Made by a program: the position numbers and the translations under genes. The notes under the pieces are model-generated. The model saw only the letters and a program-made list of their open reading frames with translations. It was not told the origin of the DNA and ran no database searches. Shown here one piece after another: positions 34,901 to 43,782 of a stretch of DNA of 64,000 nt; positions within the stretch are counted from its first letter, which is position 1; the number at the start of each line of letters is the position of its first letter. Source of the stretch: Lewinellaceae bacterium. Its GTDB lineage: Bacteria > Bacteroidota > Bacteroidia > Chitinophagales > Saprospiraceae. Location of the stretch: assembly GCA_020636255.1 (NCBI GenBank), contig JACJYE010000005.1:310001-374000 (forward strand), given 5' to 3'.

Positions 34901-37885
34901 ATGAGACATTTTTCCATTTTTTGTACTTACCTGCTGGCCATGGGACTGGCCTTTCACTCCCAGGGCCAAATCGCCAGGCAGGATTTCGATAACCCTTTGA
35001 ACCTGGTGACAACGGTTGCCAACCCAATGCTCAACTCGTTCTCCGACCTCGGAGACCAGTGGGGGATATACAGTGCTTCCACTGCAACCGCTTTCGACCT
35101 CAGGGACGATTCCGGTGCGAGCTGCGCCGCCCCCTTTGCCAACGATGTACTGGGGTTTATAGGCTGCGATTACCCGGGTAATTTCTTTGCTGCCGTCGAC
35201 CTTACCAATGGCGACAACCCCAACGGTGTTGCAGAGGTGAGCTGGACCTTTGACATTTCCAACGCCAGCAACCTCAGCGTTTCGATCGATATGGCCGCCA
35301 TGGGCGATTTCGAAACGGCCGATATGTTCAACTTCAGCTACAGCATCGACGGCGGGCCGTCGCAGCCATTGTTCTCTTCATCCGTCGATGAGGCCGGCTC
35401 GCAAACCTACACCATGGACGATGGTGATATGGTTATACTCAACGATCCTATGCTGATGTCGGGCGTGCTGCTGAATGAGAATTTCAAGACCTTTACAGCG
35501 CCTGTTGCCGGTTCGGGCAGCCTGCTGACCATTACGCTTCTGGCTATCCAGGACGCAGGCGAAGCTTTTGCGCTGGATAATATCGTCATCAACGGCATGA
35601 TGTCCTGCAACGAGCTGTTCATCTCCGAATATGTGGAAGGCTCCAGCAACAACAAGTGCATAGAGATCTACAACCCCACCGGCAGCACGGTGAACCTGGC
35701 TGCCGGCGCCTATGCCTTGAAATTCTATTCCAACGGAGGCACTACTGCCAGCGTTACTATTAACCTGACGGGTTCTGTAGCCCCTTATGATGTCTATGTC
35801 GTTTGTCAGAGTTCTGCTGCGGCAGCGCTATTGGCCCAGGCTGACCAGACAAACGGGGCCGGTTGGTATAATGGCGACGATGCCGTTGAGCTGTCCAAAG
35901 ACGGCGTGGCCATCGATGTGGTCGGCCAGATCGGGTTTGACCCGGGCTCCGAATGGGGTTCCGGCAATACCAGCACCGCTGATAACACACTACGCCGCAA
36001 AGCCTCAATAACCATGGGCGACCCGAACGGCAGCAATGTTTTCGACCCCAGTGTGGAATGGGATGGATTTGCCAATGACACCTTCGGAGGCGTCGGGTCG
36101 CACACCAGCAACTGCGAGCCGCAGGCCATCTGCATCATCACTAGCGCAGAGGTAGAACCGCTCAGCGGCTGCAATGACAATGAAACGGCAGATCCGTCTG
36201 ATGATTATTACCTCGCTGATGTTACGGTTACCTTCCAGGATGCCCCTATGGGTGGCGACCTCGACCTGTTTGGCCCTGGCGGGCTTCTCGCTTCCATACC
36301 GGTAGCAAGCATCATGGGGAACTCTGCAACATTCTCTTCCGTACAAATACCGTCCACTGGTATGGGCGTAGCGCTGACCGCTGGCTTCTCCGTGCTGGAA
36401 GGCGATTGCGAGCTCCTGTTCGGCGCTCCGGCGGTTGCACCCTGCTCTCTGCCGGCCTGTACGCCGGTCATCAATGAGATCGACTACGACAACCCCAGCA
36501 CCGACGACCGCGAGTTCGTGGAATTATACAACCCCTGCGATGGCCCGATCAACCTGGGCGATTACCAGATCGTGTTCATCAACGGCTCGAATGGCAGCCC
36601 CTATGTAACGCAGACGCTGCCTTCCGTGACGCTGATGCCAGGTAATTACTTCGTCATCTGCGGCAGCATGGCCAACGTGCCGAACTGCGACTTCCAGATC
36701 TCGCCGGCCACCAACCTGATACAGAACGGTGCGCCCGACGCTGTAGCGCTGCTGTTCAATGGCTCTGTTGCCGATGCAGTGAGCTATGAAGGGTCGGTAT
36801 CGGGGTATACGGAAGGCTCGGGTGTCGGGCTGGAAGATATCGCAGTGCCGGGCCTTGGCATCGGCCGCTACCCGGATGGCGCCGATACGGGCCAGAACAA
36901 CGAGGACTTCACTCAGCAGTGCGTAACGCCGGGCGAAGCCAACTCAGGGGCTAATGAATTCTGCTCGCTGCCTGATGGTTATATGGTAGACGTGATCGGC
37001 TGCAACGGCCTGGCCACGGCTGAATATGACGATCAGACGGGCACCTTCTCCATTTCTTCGACCTGTTACATGTTCGGCGGCACGCCGACGTCGGATTACC
37101 TGACGCTGGTTTCCAAGGAGCTGTGCGGCGATGGCGAGGTGACGGCCCATATTGCCAGCGTGCTGCCTAACAACGGTTATGCAGGCATCATGATGCGCGA
37201 GTCAGCCGCACCCGGCGCCCGTATGGCATCCATTATCCGCTTCGCCGACGGCGTCAAGCGGATCATTTACCGGGCAGCGCCGAATGCCCCGTACGGCGTG
37301 CAAACGCTGCCCTTTACGCTGGGGCTCGATTACGTGCGTATAGCCCGCCAGGGCCAGTACTTCATGTACTACGTATCGTACAACGGCGCGCCGGGTACCT
37401 GGCAGCTGGCCTTTGCTCAGTATACGCCGATGAGCAACTGCATACTGGCCGGTATGGCGGTATCCAGCTTTGCCAATGGCGCTATCACGCTGGGAGAATT
37501 CGACAACGTTTTCATCGGCAATGCCATGCTGCCGCTCGTAGTGGAAGGTGGCAATACCCTCGACGGTGTACAGGGCCGCCTGAGCACGCAAACGGCCGGG
37601 TTGCCGCAGCTGCCGCAGGCACAGGAGGCGCAGGAGTTCGCTATCTTCCCCAACCCTGTGGTAGATGAACTGACGATCACCTTTGAACAGAGTGGGGTAG
37701 AAGAGGCCGAGATCGCGATCCTCAGCCTGGAAGGCAAGCAACTATACCGTGGCCTGCACCAGGCCGACGGCAATATCGTACGCCTGCCGCTTAGCGGCCT
37801 GCAACTGGCGGAAGGTATGTACCTCATCACGGTGAAAACCGGTGATGCTATAGTGACGAAACGCTTTGTGAAAGCCGGCTTGTAG
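34901..37885 (+). CDS. T9SS-exported protein with two lamin-tail domains
   Basis: A 994-residue surface protein. The signal peptide is MRHFSIFCTYLLAMGLAFHSQGQ. Residues about 25-230 are a jelly-roll-like module (FDNPLNLVTTV, VSWTFDISNASNLSVSIDMAAMG). A lamin-tail domain (LTD) starts CNELFISEYVEGSSNNKCIEIYNP; a Cys-rich spacer with repeated GCNDNETADPSDD follows. A second LTD starts PVINEIDYDNPSTDDREFVELYNP. A domain containing MMRESAAPGARMASIIRF and a T9SS sorting domain (FAIFPNPVVDELTITF to VTKRFVKAGL) end it. Bacterial LTDs are often found on secreted nucleases and adhesins; no nuclease domain is present here. The gene has a paralogue immediately downstream. Role in attachment or matrix is a guess. 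Confidence 0.85.
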   Translation: MRHFSIFCTYLLAMGLAFHSQGQIARQDFDNPLNLVTTVANPMLNSFSDLGDQWGIYSASTATAFDLRDDSGASCAAPFANDVLGFIGCDYPGNFFAAVDLTNGDNPNGVAEVSWTFDISNASNLSVSIDMAAMGDFETADMFNFSYSIDGGPSQPLFSSSVDEAGSQTYTMDDGDMVILNDPMLMSGVLLNENFKTFTAPVAGSGSLLTITLLAIQDAGEAFALDNIVINGMMSCNELFISEYVEGSSNNKCIEIYNPTGSTVNLAAGAYALKFYSNGGTTASVTINLTGSVAPYDVYVVCQSSAAAALLAQADQTNGAGWYNGDDAVELSKDGVAIDVVGQIGFDPGSEWGSGNTSTADNTLRRKASITMGDPNGSNVFDPSVEWDGFANDTFGGVGSHTSNCEPQAICIITSAEVEPLSGCNDNETADPSDDYYLADVTVTFQDAPMGGDLDLFGPGGLLASIPVASIMGNSATFSSVQIPSTGMGVALTAGFSVLEGDCELLFGAPAVAPCSLPACTPVINEIDYDNPSTDDREFVELYNPCDGPINLGDYQIVFINGSNGSPYVTQTLPSVTLMPGNYFVICGSMANVPNCDFQISPATNLIQNGAPDAVALLFNGSVADAVSYEGSVSGYTEGSGVGLEDIAVPGLGIGRYPDGADTGQNNEDFTQQCVTPGEANSGANEFCSLPDGYMVDVIGCNGLATAEYDDQTGTFSISSTCYMFGGTPTSDYLTLVSKELCGDGEVTAHIASVLPNNGYAGIMMRESAAPGARMASIIRFADGVKRIIYRAAPNAPYGVQTLPFTLGLDYVRIARQGQYFMYYVSYNGAPGTWQLAFAQYTPMSNCILAGMAVSSFANGAITLGEFDNVFIGNAMLPLVVEGGNTLDGVQGRLSTQTAGLPQLPQAQEAQEFAIFPNPVVDELTITFEQSGVEEAEIAILSLEGKQLYRGLHQADGNIVRLPLSGLQLAEGMYLITVKTGDAIVTKRFVKAGL

Positions 37886-37920
37886 TGCCTGCGCTTTAGA
37901 AAGATTTGAATACTACTCCC

Positions 37921-37963
37921 AGGCGGGCTGTTAAGGATTTCCGACAGCCCGCCTACTTTTTTT
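37921..37963 (+). terminator. intrinsic terminator of the first lamin-tail gene
   Basis: AGGCGGGCTGT and ACAGCCCGCCT form a perfect 11-bp stem with a 12-nt loop, followed by AC and seven T. It separates the two paralogous genes, which are thus transcribed independently. The remaining 245 bases before the next start hold nothing recognisable beyond the expected promoter. Confidence 0.92.
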
Positions 37964-38208
37964 ACCCGAATTAGGGTATATAAATTCGCCTCTATTTCCT
38001 TTACTGTTTAGTTCAATATACGTATATTTACAATATTCCTTATGAGTCCCTGTTTTCAGGCTGTTTGAAGCCTTTCTGCCTTGATTCCCCCCACTTATCC
38101 TCACAGAATAAGATTGAACCTCCCGGTTTGCCTATGTTATGATTTGGTAACAGAGTTGCCGGGATAATCCCTGGTAATATGATTGTGATTCACCAAAAAA
38201 CAGGCCAT

Positions 38209-40686
38209 ATGAAATACTTGACTTTTATCCTGTCAACATTAGGGTTATTGTTATGGGCGGGGAACTTATCCGCCCAGATCATTGCCCAGCAGGATTTTAA
38301 CAGCCTTACTGCTGGTACCTCTACTACAGACCAGTTAGCTAGTGGCATGCAGCTCACGAACAGCGGCTCCAAAAACATTGGCGGCCCGGGGCTCGATTTT
38401 GTTTCAACGTGGTACGATACCCGTGGCGAAGGGTCCGGGCCGGTAACCCCCAGTGGAGACGCCAGTGATTTTATTGGGGTTAACAGCTTTGCGGGAGCCA
38501 GCGCTCCGGATGTATCGGCAAGCGGCGCAGCCGTTTCTTCGGGCGTGGAACAGAATTTCGAATTCAACGACACCGATGGCGCTGTCGTCCTGAACTTTGA
38601 AGCTGTTGACGTTTCGGGGTATACGAACCGGCAGTTGCGCCTGAAATACTGGATCAACGATGTAGGGTATGAATCGGATGACGCATTCACCATTTCTCTT
38701 AGCAATGGAGGGTTGGGGGCCGTCGTTTTGAGTTATGGCGAAACCGGGCTGGAAGCGAACGCCGAGTCAGGAGAAGCCAGTCCCGCTTCCTGGAAATCCC
38801 TGACGGTTGACCTGGATGCCTTCCTGACTTCCAGTGGCCTGAACCCTGCCAACCTCATTCTGTCGGTTACTGTAGACCTCAATGGCAGCGATGAGAATAT
38901 TTTCATAGATGATGTCGTATTTGAAGCGGTTGCCGGTTGCAATATCACTTCACTTACAGCAAATTTCCTGCCCTGCAATGATAAGAATACTGCTGACCCT
39001 GGCGACGACACCTTCATCGCCGACTTCACAACACAGTTCACCAACCCGCCGGCAACCGGGAATATTGAGCTTGAAGTAGGCGGGCAAATTTATTCTACTT
39101 CCGTAGCGGGCCTGGGCACGCAATTCCAGTTCCTGGGCATTCCGCTGTCGGCCAACGGCCAACCGGTCGTGGCTACGATCCGTTTCACAGCAACCCCCTC
39201 CTGTTCGCTGGCCGAGACGGTAGGGGTAGCGCCGCCGCCCTGCTCGTTGCCCGATTGCACGCCAGTTATTAATGAGATCGACTACGACAACCCTAACACT
39301 GACGACCGCGAGTTCGTAGAACTGTACAACCCCTGCAATGTGCCCATCAACCTGGGAGATTACCAGATCGTATTCATCAACGGCTCCAACGGTACTCCTT
39401 ATGTTACGCAAACACTGCCTTCCGTGATGCTGATGCCGGGCAATTTCTATGTCATTTGTGGGAGCATATCCAATGTGCCGAACTGCGACTTCCAGATCTC
39501 GCCGGCCACCAACCTGATACAGAACGGTGCGCCTGATGCCGTGGCCCTGACTTTTGCGGGCGCCGTTGTCGATGCCGTGAGCTACGAGGGGTCGGTAACC
39601 GGTTATGTGGAAGGCTCGGGCAGCGGCTTGGAAGATATAGCCGCAACCGGCGTAGGCATTGGCCGCTACCCTGACGGTGCAGATACCGATCAGAACAACG
39701 TAGATTTCACGCAGCAATGTATAACACCCGGCGCGGCCAACTCGGGCGTTAATGCATATTGCTCGATACCGAACGCATACTCGGTGGACGTCATAGGCTG
39801 CAACGACATGCCCACGGCTGAATATGACAACCAAACGAATACCTTCTCCGTTTCCTCGGCCTGTAATTTCTTCGGCAGCACGCCGACGGCTGACCGGGGT
39901 ACCTTTGTCAATGTATTTCTCTGCGGCAACGGGGATATCTTCGCCAAGATCTCCAGCGTATTGCCGAACAACGGTTATGCCGGCATCATGATGCGGGAGT
40001 CGACAGCTCCCGGCGCCCGCATGGCATCCATTATTCGCTTCCCTGACGGCGTCAAACGGATTATGTACCGGGCTTCGCCGAACGCTCCCTATGGCGTGCA
40101 AACCCTACCTTTTACGCTGGCCTTCGATTACGTACGCATATCCCGTCAGGGACAGTACTTCCTTTACTATGTCTCCTCTTCCGGGCTGTCGAACTCCTGG
40201 CAACTGGTCTTTGCCCAGTACACGCCCATGAGCGGCTGCATTCAGGCAGGCATTTACGTTTCCAGCTTTGCCGATGGCGCCATTACGCTGGCGGAGTTCA
40301 ACGATGTGTTCGTCTACAATACCGTATCGCCTCTGCTGTTTGACGACACAGAAGTTGTGGAAGGTGTTCAGGGTAAACTAGGAGGTACTCAGCGGGTTGA
40401 CATACCTCAGCTGCCAGGCGTTCAGGAAGCCCCTGACTTTGCTGTCTACCCGAACCCTGCAGTGGATGAACTGACGATTGCCTTTGAAAAGGGTGATCCG
40501 CAGGAAGTAGAAATTGCGATCATGAGCCTGGAAGGCCGCCGGTACTATCGTGGCCTGCACCAGGCCGACGGTAATATCATTCGCCTGCCGCTTGGCGGCT
40601 TGCAGATGGCGGAGGGCATGTACCTCCTCACGGTGCAAACCGGCGATGCAGTAGTGACAAAACGCTTCGTGAAGGCTGGCCGTTAG
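38209..40686 (+). CDS. T9SS-exported protein with one lamin-tail domain (paralogue)
   Basis: An 825-residue protein from MKYLTFILSTLGLLLWAGNLSAQ, a signal peptide; an ATG ten codons upstream would bury it. Residues about 25-240 are a different jelly-roll module (GPGLDFVSTWYDTRGEG, LRLKYWINDVGYESDDAFTISL). From CNITSLTANFLPCNDKNTADPGDD onward it matches the upstream gene: LTD (PVINEIDYDNPNTDDREF), the MMRESTAPGARMASIIRFPDGVKR domain and the T9SS tail (FAVYPNPAVDELTIAF to VTKRFVKAGR). Parts are identical in DNA to the paralogue. It lacks that gene's first LTD. The pair thus shares a C-terminal architecture on different N-terminal heads. Expected at the cell surface. Confidence 0.85.
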   Translation: MKYLTFILSTLGLLLWAGNLSAQIIAQQDFNSLTAGTSTTDQLASGMQLTNSGSKNIGGPGLDFVSTWYDTRGEGSGPVTPSGDASDFIGVNSFAGASAPDVSASGAAVSSGVEQNFEFNDTDGAVVLNFEAVDVSGYTNRQLRLKYWINDVGYESDDAFTISLSNGGLGAVVLSYGETGLEANAESGEASPASWKSLTVDLDAFLTSSGLNPANLILSVTVDLNGSDENIFIDDVVFEAVAGCNITSLTANFLPCNDKNTADPGDDTFIADFTTQFTNPPATGNIELEVGGQIYSTSVAGLGTQFQFLGIPLSANGQPVVATIRFTATPSCSLAETVGVAPPPCSLPDCTPVINEIDYDNPNTDDREFVELYNPCNVPINLGDYQIVFINGSNGTPYVTQTLPSVMLMPGNFYVICGSISNVPNCDFQISPATNLIQNGAPDAVALTFAGAVVDAVSYEGSVTGYVEGSGSGLEDIAATGVGIGRYPDGADTDQNNVDFTQQCITPGAANSGVNAYCSIPNAYSVDVIGCNDMPTAEYDNQTNTFSVSSACNFFGSTPTADRGTFVNVFLCGNGDIFAKISSVLPNNGYAGIMMRESTAPGARMASIIRFPDGVKRIMYRASPNAPYGVQTLPFTLAFDYVRISRQGQYFLYYVSSSGLSNSWQLVFAQYTPMSGCIQAGIYVSSFADGAITLAEFNDVFVYNTVSPLLFDDTEVVEGVQGKLGGTQRVDIPQLPGVQEAPDFAVYPNPAVDELTIAFEKGDPQEVEIAIMSLEGRRYYRGLHQADGNIIRLPLGGLQMAEGMYLLTVQTGDAVVTKRFVKAGR

Positions 40687-40698
40687 TACGCGCCGGCT

Positions 40699-40712
40699 TC
40701 CAAACAAGCGCT
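40699..40712 (-). repeat. reverse-orientation repeat arm
   Basis: TCCAAACAAGCGCT is the complement of the AGCGCTTGTTTGGA form seen at 13847. It is 13 bases after the stop of the lamin-tail gene and just before its terminator. Confidence 0.65.
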
Positions 40713-40716
40713 CAGT

Positions 40717-40763
40717 AAAAGAGAAAGCCTCCGCGGGCCATCCCGCAGAGGCTTTCTCTTTTT
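40717..40763 (+). terminator. intrinsic terminator of the second lamin-tail gene
   Basis: AAAAGAGAAAGCCTC-C-GCGGG and CCCGC-A-GAGGCTTTCTCTTTT pair over 20 bases with one mismatch around a CCAT loop; the T run overlaps the start of the heptamer array. Confidence 0.92.
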
Positions 40764-40830
40764 AACCTTTAACCTTTAACCTTTAACCTTTAACCTTTAA
40801 CCTTTAACCTTTAACCTTTAACCTTTAACC
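40761..40830. repeat. ten perfect copies of the heptamer TTTAACC
   Basis: TTTAACC is repeated exactly ten times without a single change, between two convergent genes (the lamin-tail gene and ahcY). A 7-bp unit is not in phase with codons and the array lies outside any gene. It begins in the T tail of the terminator. Copy number is expected to vary by slipped replication. Confidence 0.97.
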
Positions 40831-40855
40831 TTGACAGCAGGCTCTGCCCACTAGC

Positions 40856-42169
40856 CTAGTAGCGGTAATAATCAGGCTTGAATGGCCCTTCCTTCGCAAC
40901 GCCGATGTATTCGGCCTGTTCGTCGGTGAGGCTTTCCAGCTCTACACCGATCTTGGCGAGGTGCAGGCGGGCCACTTCCTCGTCCAGGTGTTTGGGAAGG
41001 GTATAGACCTGGTTTTCGTAGGCATCGTGGTTAGACCACAGCTCGAGCTGTGCCAGCACCTGGTTGGTGAAGGAGTTGGACATTACGAAGGAGGGGTGGC
41101 CGGTGGCGCAGCCCAGGTTCACCAGGCGGCCTTCGGCCAGCAGGATGACATCCTTGCCGTCGATCGTATACTTATCGACCTGGGGTTTAATGGTCACCTT
41201 AGTATGGCCGTAGTTGCGATTCAGGAAGGCGACATCGATCTCGTTGTCGAAGTGGCCGATATTGCAGACGATGGCTTTGTCCTTCATCATCCGGAAGTGT
41301 TTTTCCTGCACGATGTTACAGTTCCCCGTAGCCGTAATGATGATGTCGGCCCGCGAGACGGCGGTGCTCAGGCGTTTCACTTCGTAGCCATCCATAGCAG
41401 CCTGCAGGGCGCAGATGGGGTCGATCTCGGTGACGATGACGCGGCAGCCTGCGCCGCGCAGCGAAGCGGCGGAGCCTTTGCCTACATCGCCATAACCGGC
41501 AACGATGGCCACTTTCCCGGCCATCATGATATCGGTGGCGCGGCGGATGGCGTCAACAGCGGATTCCTTACAGCCGTATTTGTTGTCGAACTTGGACTTG
41601 GTCACGGAATCGTTGACGTTGAAAGCGGGCACAGGCAAAGTGCCTTTTTTCATGCGGTCGTAGAGGCGGTGCACGCCAGTAGTGGTCTCTTCGCTCAGGC
41701 CGCGGATGCTGCCGATGAGTTCGGGGTGTTTGTCCAGAACGACGTTGGTCAGGTCGCCGCCGTCGTCGAGGATCATGTTCAGGGGTTCGCCGCCTTCGAA
41801 GGCGTGCAGGGTCTGCTCGATGCACCACCAGAACTCTTCTTCGTTCTGGCCTTTCCAGGCATAAACGGGGGTACCGGCGGCAGCGATAGCGGCGGCGGCA
41901 TGGTCCTGGGTGGAGAAAATATTACAGGAAGACCAGCTCACTTCTGCCCCCAGTTCTATGAGGGTTTCGATCAGCACGGCAGTCTGTATGGTCATGTGCA
42001 GGCATCCTGCGATGCGGGCGCCCCGGAGCGGTTTTTGTTTGCCGTACTTTTCGCGCAATGCCATGAGGCCTGGCATTTCCGCTTCGGCCAGTTCGATTTC
42101 CTTGCGGCCCCAGTCCGCCAGGGTGATGTCCTTAACTTTGTACTTCAACTGTTGATCTACAGATTGCAT
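40856..42169 (-). CDS. ahcY: adenosylhomocysteinase
   Basis: A 437-residue enzyme that splits S-adenosylhomocysteine to adenosine and homocysteine, using bound NAD. Family motifs run in order: GARIAGCLHMTIQTAVLIETL, SWSSCNIFSTQDHAAAAIA, NMILDDGGDLT, SEETTTGVHRLY, PAFNVNDSVTKSKFDNKYGC, the Rossmann GYGDVGKGSAASLRG, and the C-terminal YKPDYYRY-like end. The start MQSVDQQLKYKV is preferred to one 18 codons upstream, since a consensus promoter lies in that upstream part. The homocysteine formed could be remethylated by the MmuM encoded in the window. It is highly conserved, so confidence is very high. Confidence 0.97.
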   Translation of the reverse strand: MQSVDQQLKYKVKDITLADWGRKEIELAEAEMPGLMALREKYGKQKPLRGARIAGCLHMTIQTAVLIETLIELGAEVSWSSCNIFSTQDHAAAAIAAAGTPVYAWKGQNEEEFWWCIEQTLHAFEGGEPLNMILDDGGDLTNVVLDKHPELIGSIRGLSEETTTGVHRLYDRMKKGTLPVPAFNVNDSVTKSKFDNKYGCKESAVDAIRRATDIMMAGKVAIVAGYGDVGKGSAASLRGAGCRVIVTEIDPICALQAAMDGYEVKRLSTAVSRADIIITATGNCNIVQEKHFRMMKDKAIVCNIGHFDNEIDVAFLNRNYGHTKVTIKPQVDKYTIDGKDVILLAEGRLVNLGCATGHPSFVMSNSFTNQVLAQLELWSNHDAYENQVYTLPKHLDEEVARLHLAKIGVELESLTDEQAEYIGVAKEGPFKPDYYRY

Positions 42170-42205
42170 TGATCTCAGGTTTGTTTTGTGATGTTTTCGA
42201 GCCGC

Positions 42206-42238
42206 AAAAATACGGTTTTTCAATGTCTTTTACCAAAA
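42206..42238 (-). promoter_or_regulatory. ahcY: consensus Bacteroidota promoter of ahcY
   Basis: On the reverse strand TTTG (42235-42238), a 21-base spacer and TATTTTTG (42206-42213) match the -33 TTTG and -7 TAnnTTTG consensus at normal spacing. The start point would be near 42200, about 30 bases before the chosen ATG. Confidence 0.6.
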
Positions 42239-42262
42239 AAGGTACAGAAGGGCGGGTTCTGC

Positions 42263-42844
42263 TTAAAGCTTGATCCATTTTCCTTCCGTTGGAGGAACCT
42301 CGTAATGCTCCAGTTTGTTCAGCAATTCCGGGATATTATCTGCGAACATGGCCAGTTTGCGGTGAGCCGGCTTGAGGAAACCTTCGGCCTGCATCTGTTC
42401 GAGTTGATCGAGAAGGGGCCCGAAGAAATTGTTAACGTTTAAAAAACCGATGGGATGGGTGCCCTGGCCGAGTTGGGCGAGGGTCAGCATTTCGAAGGCT
42501 TCGTCGAGGGTGCCGTACCCTCCGGGCAGCACGATGACGGCATCCGACAGCTGCGCCATTTTTATCTTGCGTTCGTGCATGCTGTCTACTACGAAAAGCT
42601 TAGTAAGTTCTTCATGGCAAACCTCTTTTTTACGTAAAAAGAAAGGGATGACGCCCCATACTTCGCCACCGGCCTGTAGAGCGGCATTGGCCATAACGCC
42701 CATCAGGCCTACTTTACCGGCGCCGTAGACGGCCCGAACCTGTTGGGTGGCCAGTACGCGCCCCAGTTCGGCGGCAGTTTCAGCATAAAGGGGGTTATTG
42801 CCCGTGTTGGCCCCACAGAATATAGCTACGGATTTCATAGTCAC
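42263..42844 (-). CDS. LOG-family protein (TIGR00730), nucleoside monophosphate phosphoribohydrolase
   Basis: A 193-residue cytoplasmic Rossmann-like protein. The family motif PGGYGTLDEAFEML is complete, and VYGAGKVGLMGVMANAAL lines the nucleotide site. LOG (lonely guy) enzymes release the base from nucleoside 5'-monophosphates such as cytokinin ribosides or AMP; bacterial members are often linked to nucleotide-based turnover. Length is normal. Start MTMKSVAIF or, two codons later, MKSVAIF. It lies upstream of ahcY in the same direction (93 bases), but ahcY has its own promoter. Confidence 0.88.
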   Translation of the reverse strand: MTMKSVAIFCGANTGNNPLYAETAAELGRVLATQQVRAVYGAGKVGLMGVMANAALQAGGEVWGVIPFFLRKKEVCHEELTKLFVVDSMHERKIKMAQLSDAVIVLPGGYGTLDEAFEMLTLAQLGQGTHPIGFLNVNNFFGPLLDQLEQMQAEGFLKPAHRKLAMFADNIPELLNKLEHYEVPPTEGKWIKL

Positions 42845-42877
42845 TTGCTTGTCTGTTTGTGGCTGCGAAAATACACA

Positions 42878-43567
42878 TTATTGCAAGGATAACCATATCC
42901 AGGCGCACAAGCCTGCCAGAAGCAACAGGATAGAGGTGAGCGCCTGTGATATCATATAGGCGATGATACCTTTACCCAGCACTTTCCAGAAGCGTTGTTC
43001 AAACACGCGAACAAAGGCATATAGCGTATAACCAGCCATCGCAAGAGAGGCCAGTATGGCGGCCCATTGCATGGTCATTAAAGGGAGGGCCATGATGTAG
43101 ATGAGAGTCTGGAAGCTGAAAATATAGGTGTTGATAACGAGATGTTCGGCCAGGTTATAACCTTTTTCCTGGAACAGCAGGAAAGTGCCCAGGGCCAGGC
43201 CCGGCAGCGAACTTACGAACACGATGTTAAAGTACTTCTGCGTACCGTTGAAAAACCATTTGGCCAGTATGAGGCCATTCCCGGAAATATGCGCTTCCCT
43301 GAGGTCGGCCTCTACTGCCGGCCACAGGCCGTCGCCCAAAGGTAGAAAGCGAAGGGACATAAAAGTGGCCACGGTAACAATAAGGGCCAGGAGCGCAAAA
43401 GGCTTGACCATGCGGTGCCGGTCTTCGAGCAAATAAGTTCGAATGCAGGAGCCCGGCCTTAAGGCCAATTCCCGGACAGTATAACCCAGCCCTCGTTCGA
43501 GGTTGATGACAGCGAGTATTTCTTCAGCGATCCGCCGCATCGTGATGCGCTCAGGGGTTCTTTCCAT
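42878..43567 (-). CDS. DUF3667-like membrane protein
   Basis: A 229-residue protein. The N-terminal cytoplasmic part ends with TVRELALRPGSCIRTYLLEDRHRMVKPFALLALIVTVATF, the DUF3667 signature (RPG...R.YL...R...KPF) leading into the first transmembrane helix. Four more helices follow (IVFVSSLPGLALGTFLLF; YIFSFQTLIYIMALPLM; WAAILASLAMAGYTLYAFV; IIAYMISQALTSILLLLAGLCAWIWL). Classic DUF3667 proteins carry an N-terminal zinc ribbon, which is absent here. The role is unknown. A dispersed repeat arm lies 16 bases upstream of the ATG. Confidence 0.75.
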   Translation of the reverse strand: MERTPERITMRRIAEEILAVINLERGLGYTVRELALRPGSCIRTYLLEDRHRMVKPFALLALIVTVATFMSLRFLPLGDGLWPAVEADLREAHISGNGLILAKWFFNGTQKYFNIVFVSSLPGLALGTFLLFQEKGYNLAEHLVINTYIFSFQTLIYIMALPLMTMQWAAILASLAMAGYTLYAFVRVFEQRFWKVLGKGIIAYMISQALTSILLLLAGLCAWIWLSLQ

Positions 43568-43582
43568 AACGATAGTTTGTTG

Positions 43583-43600
43583 AGAGCTTGTTTGGAGGCC
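43583..43600 (+). repeat. AGAGCTTGTTTGGAGGCC repeat arm
   Basis: An exact copy of the 18-base arm, 16 bases upstream of the DUF3667 gene. The following bases (CGCATTTGAGCTGTAAATG) correspond to the inner part of the full-length copy at 20529, and a decayed right arm AACGAACAACTCC follows. Confidence 0.75.
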
Positions 43601-43782
43601 CGCATTTGAGCTGTAAATGTAACGAACAACTCCATAATGTGCTGTAAGAAATCAGACAGGCCGGGCACTGCCGGGAACTATTAAGGAAATGTGAAAAAAA
43701 CGGGTAGGAGGCATTAAGCACCTTAAAAGCATTATTTTAGCTGCGTTTTATTGACAATTATAAAATCTAAAACCAAGTTAAG

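Noticed and set aside
40761..40830. CRISPR array
   Set aside because: Unit is seven bases with no spacers; it is a simple tandem repeat.
40961..42172. 403-codon forward frame antisense to ahcY
   Set aside because: AhcY is unmistakable on the reverse strand; the forward frame is a shadow.
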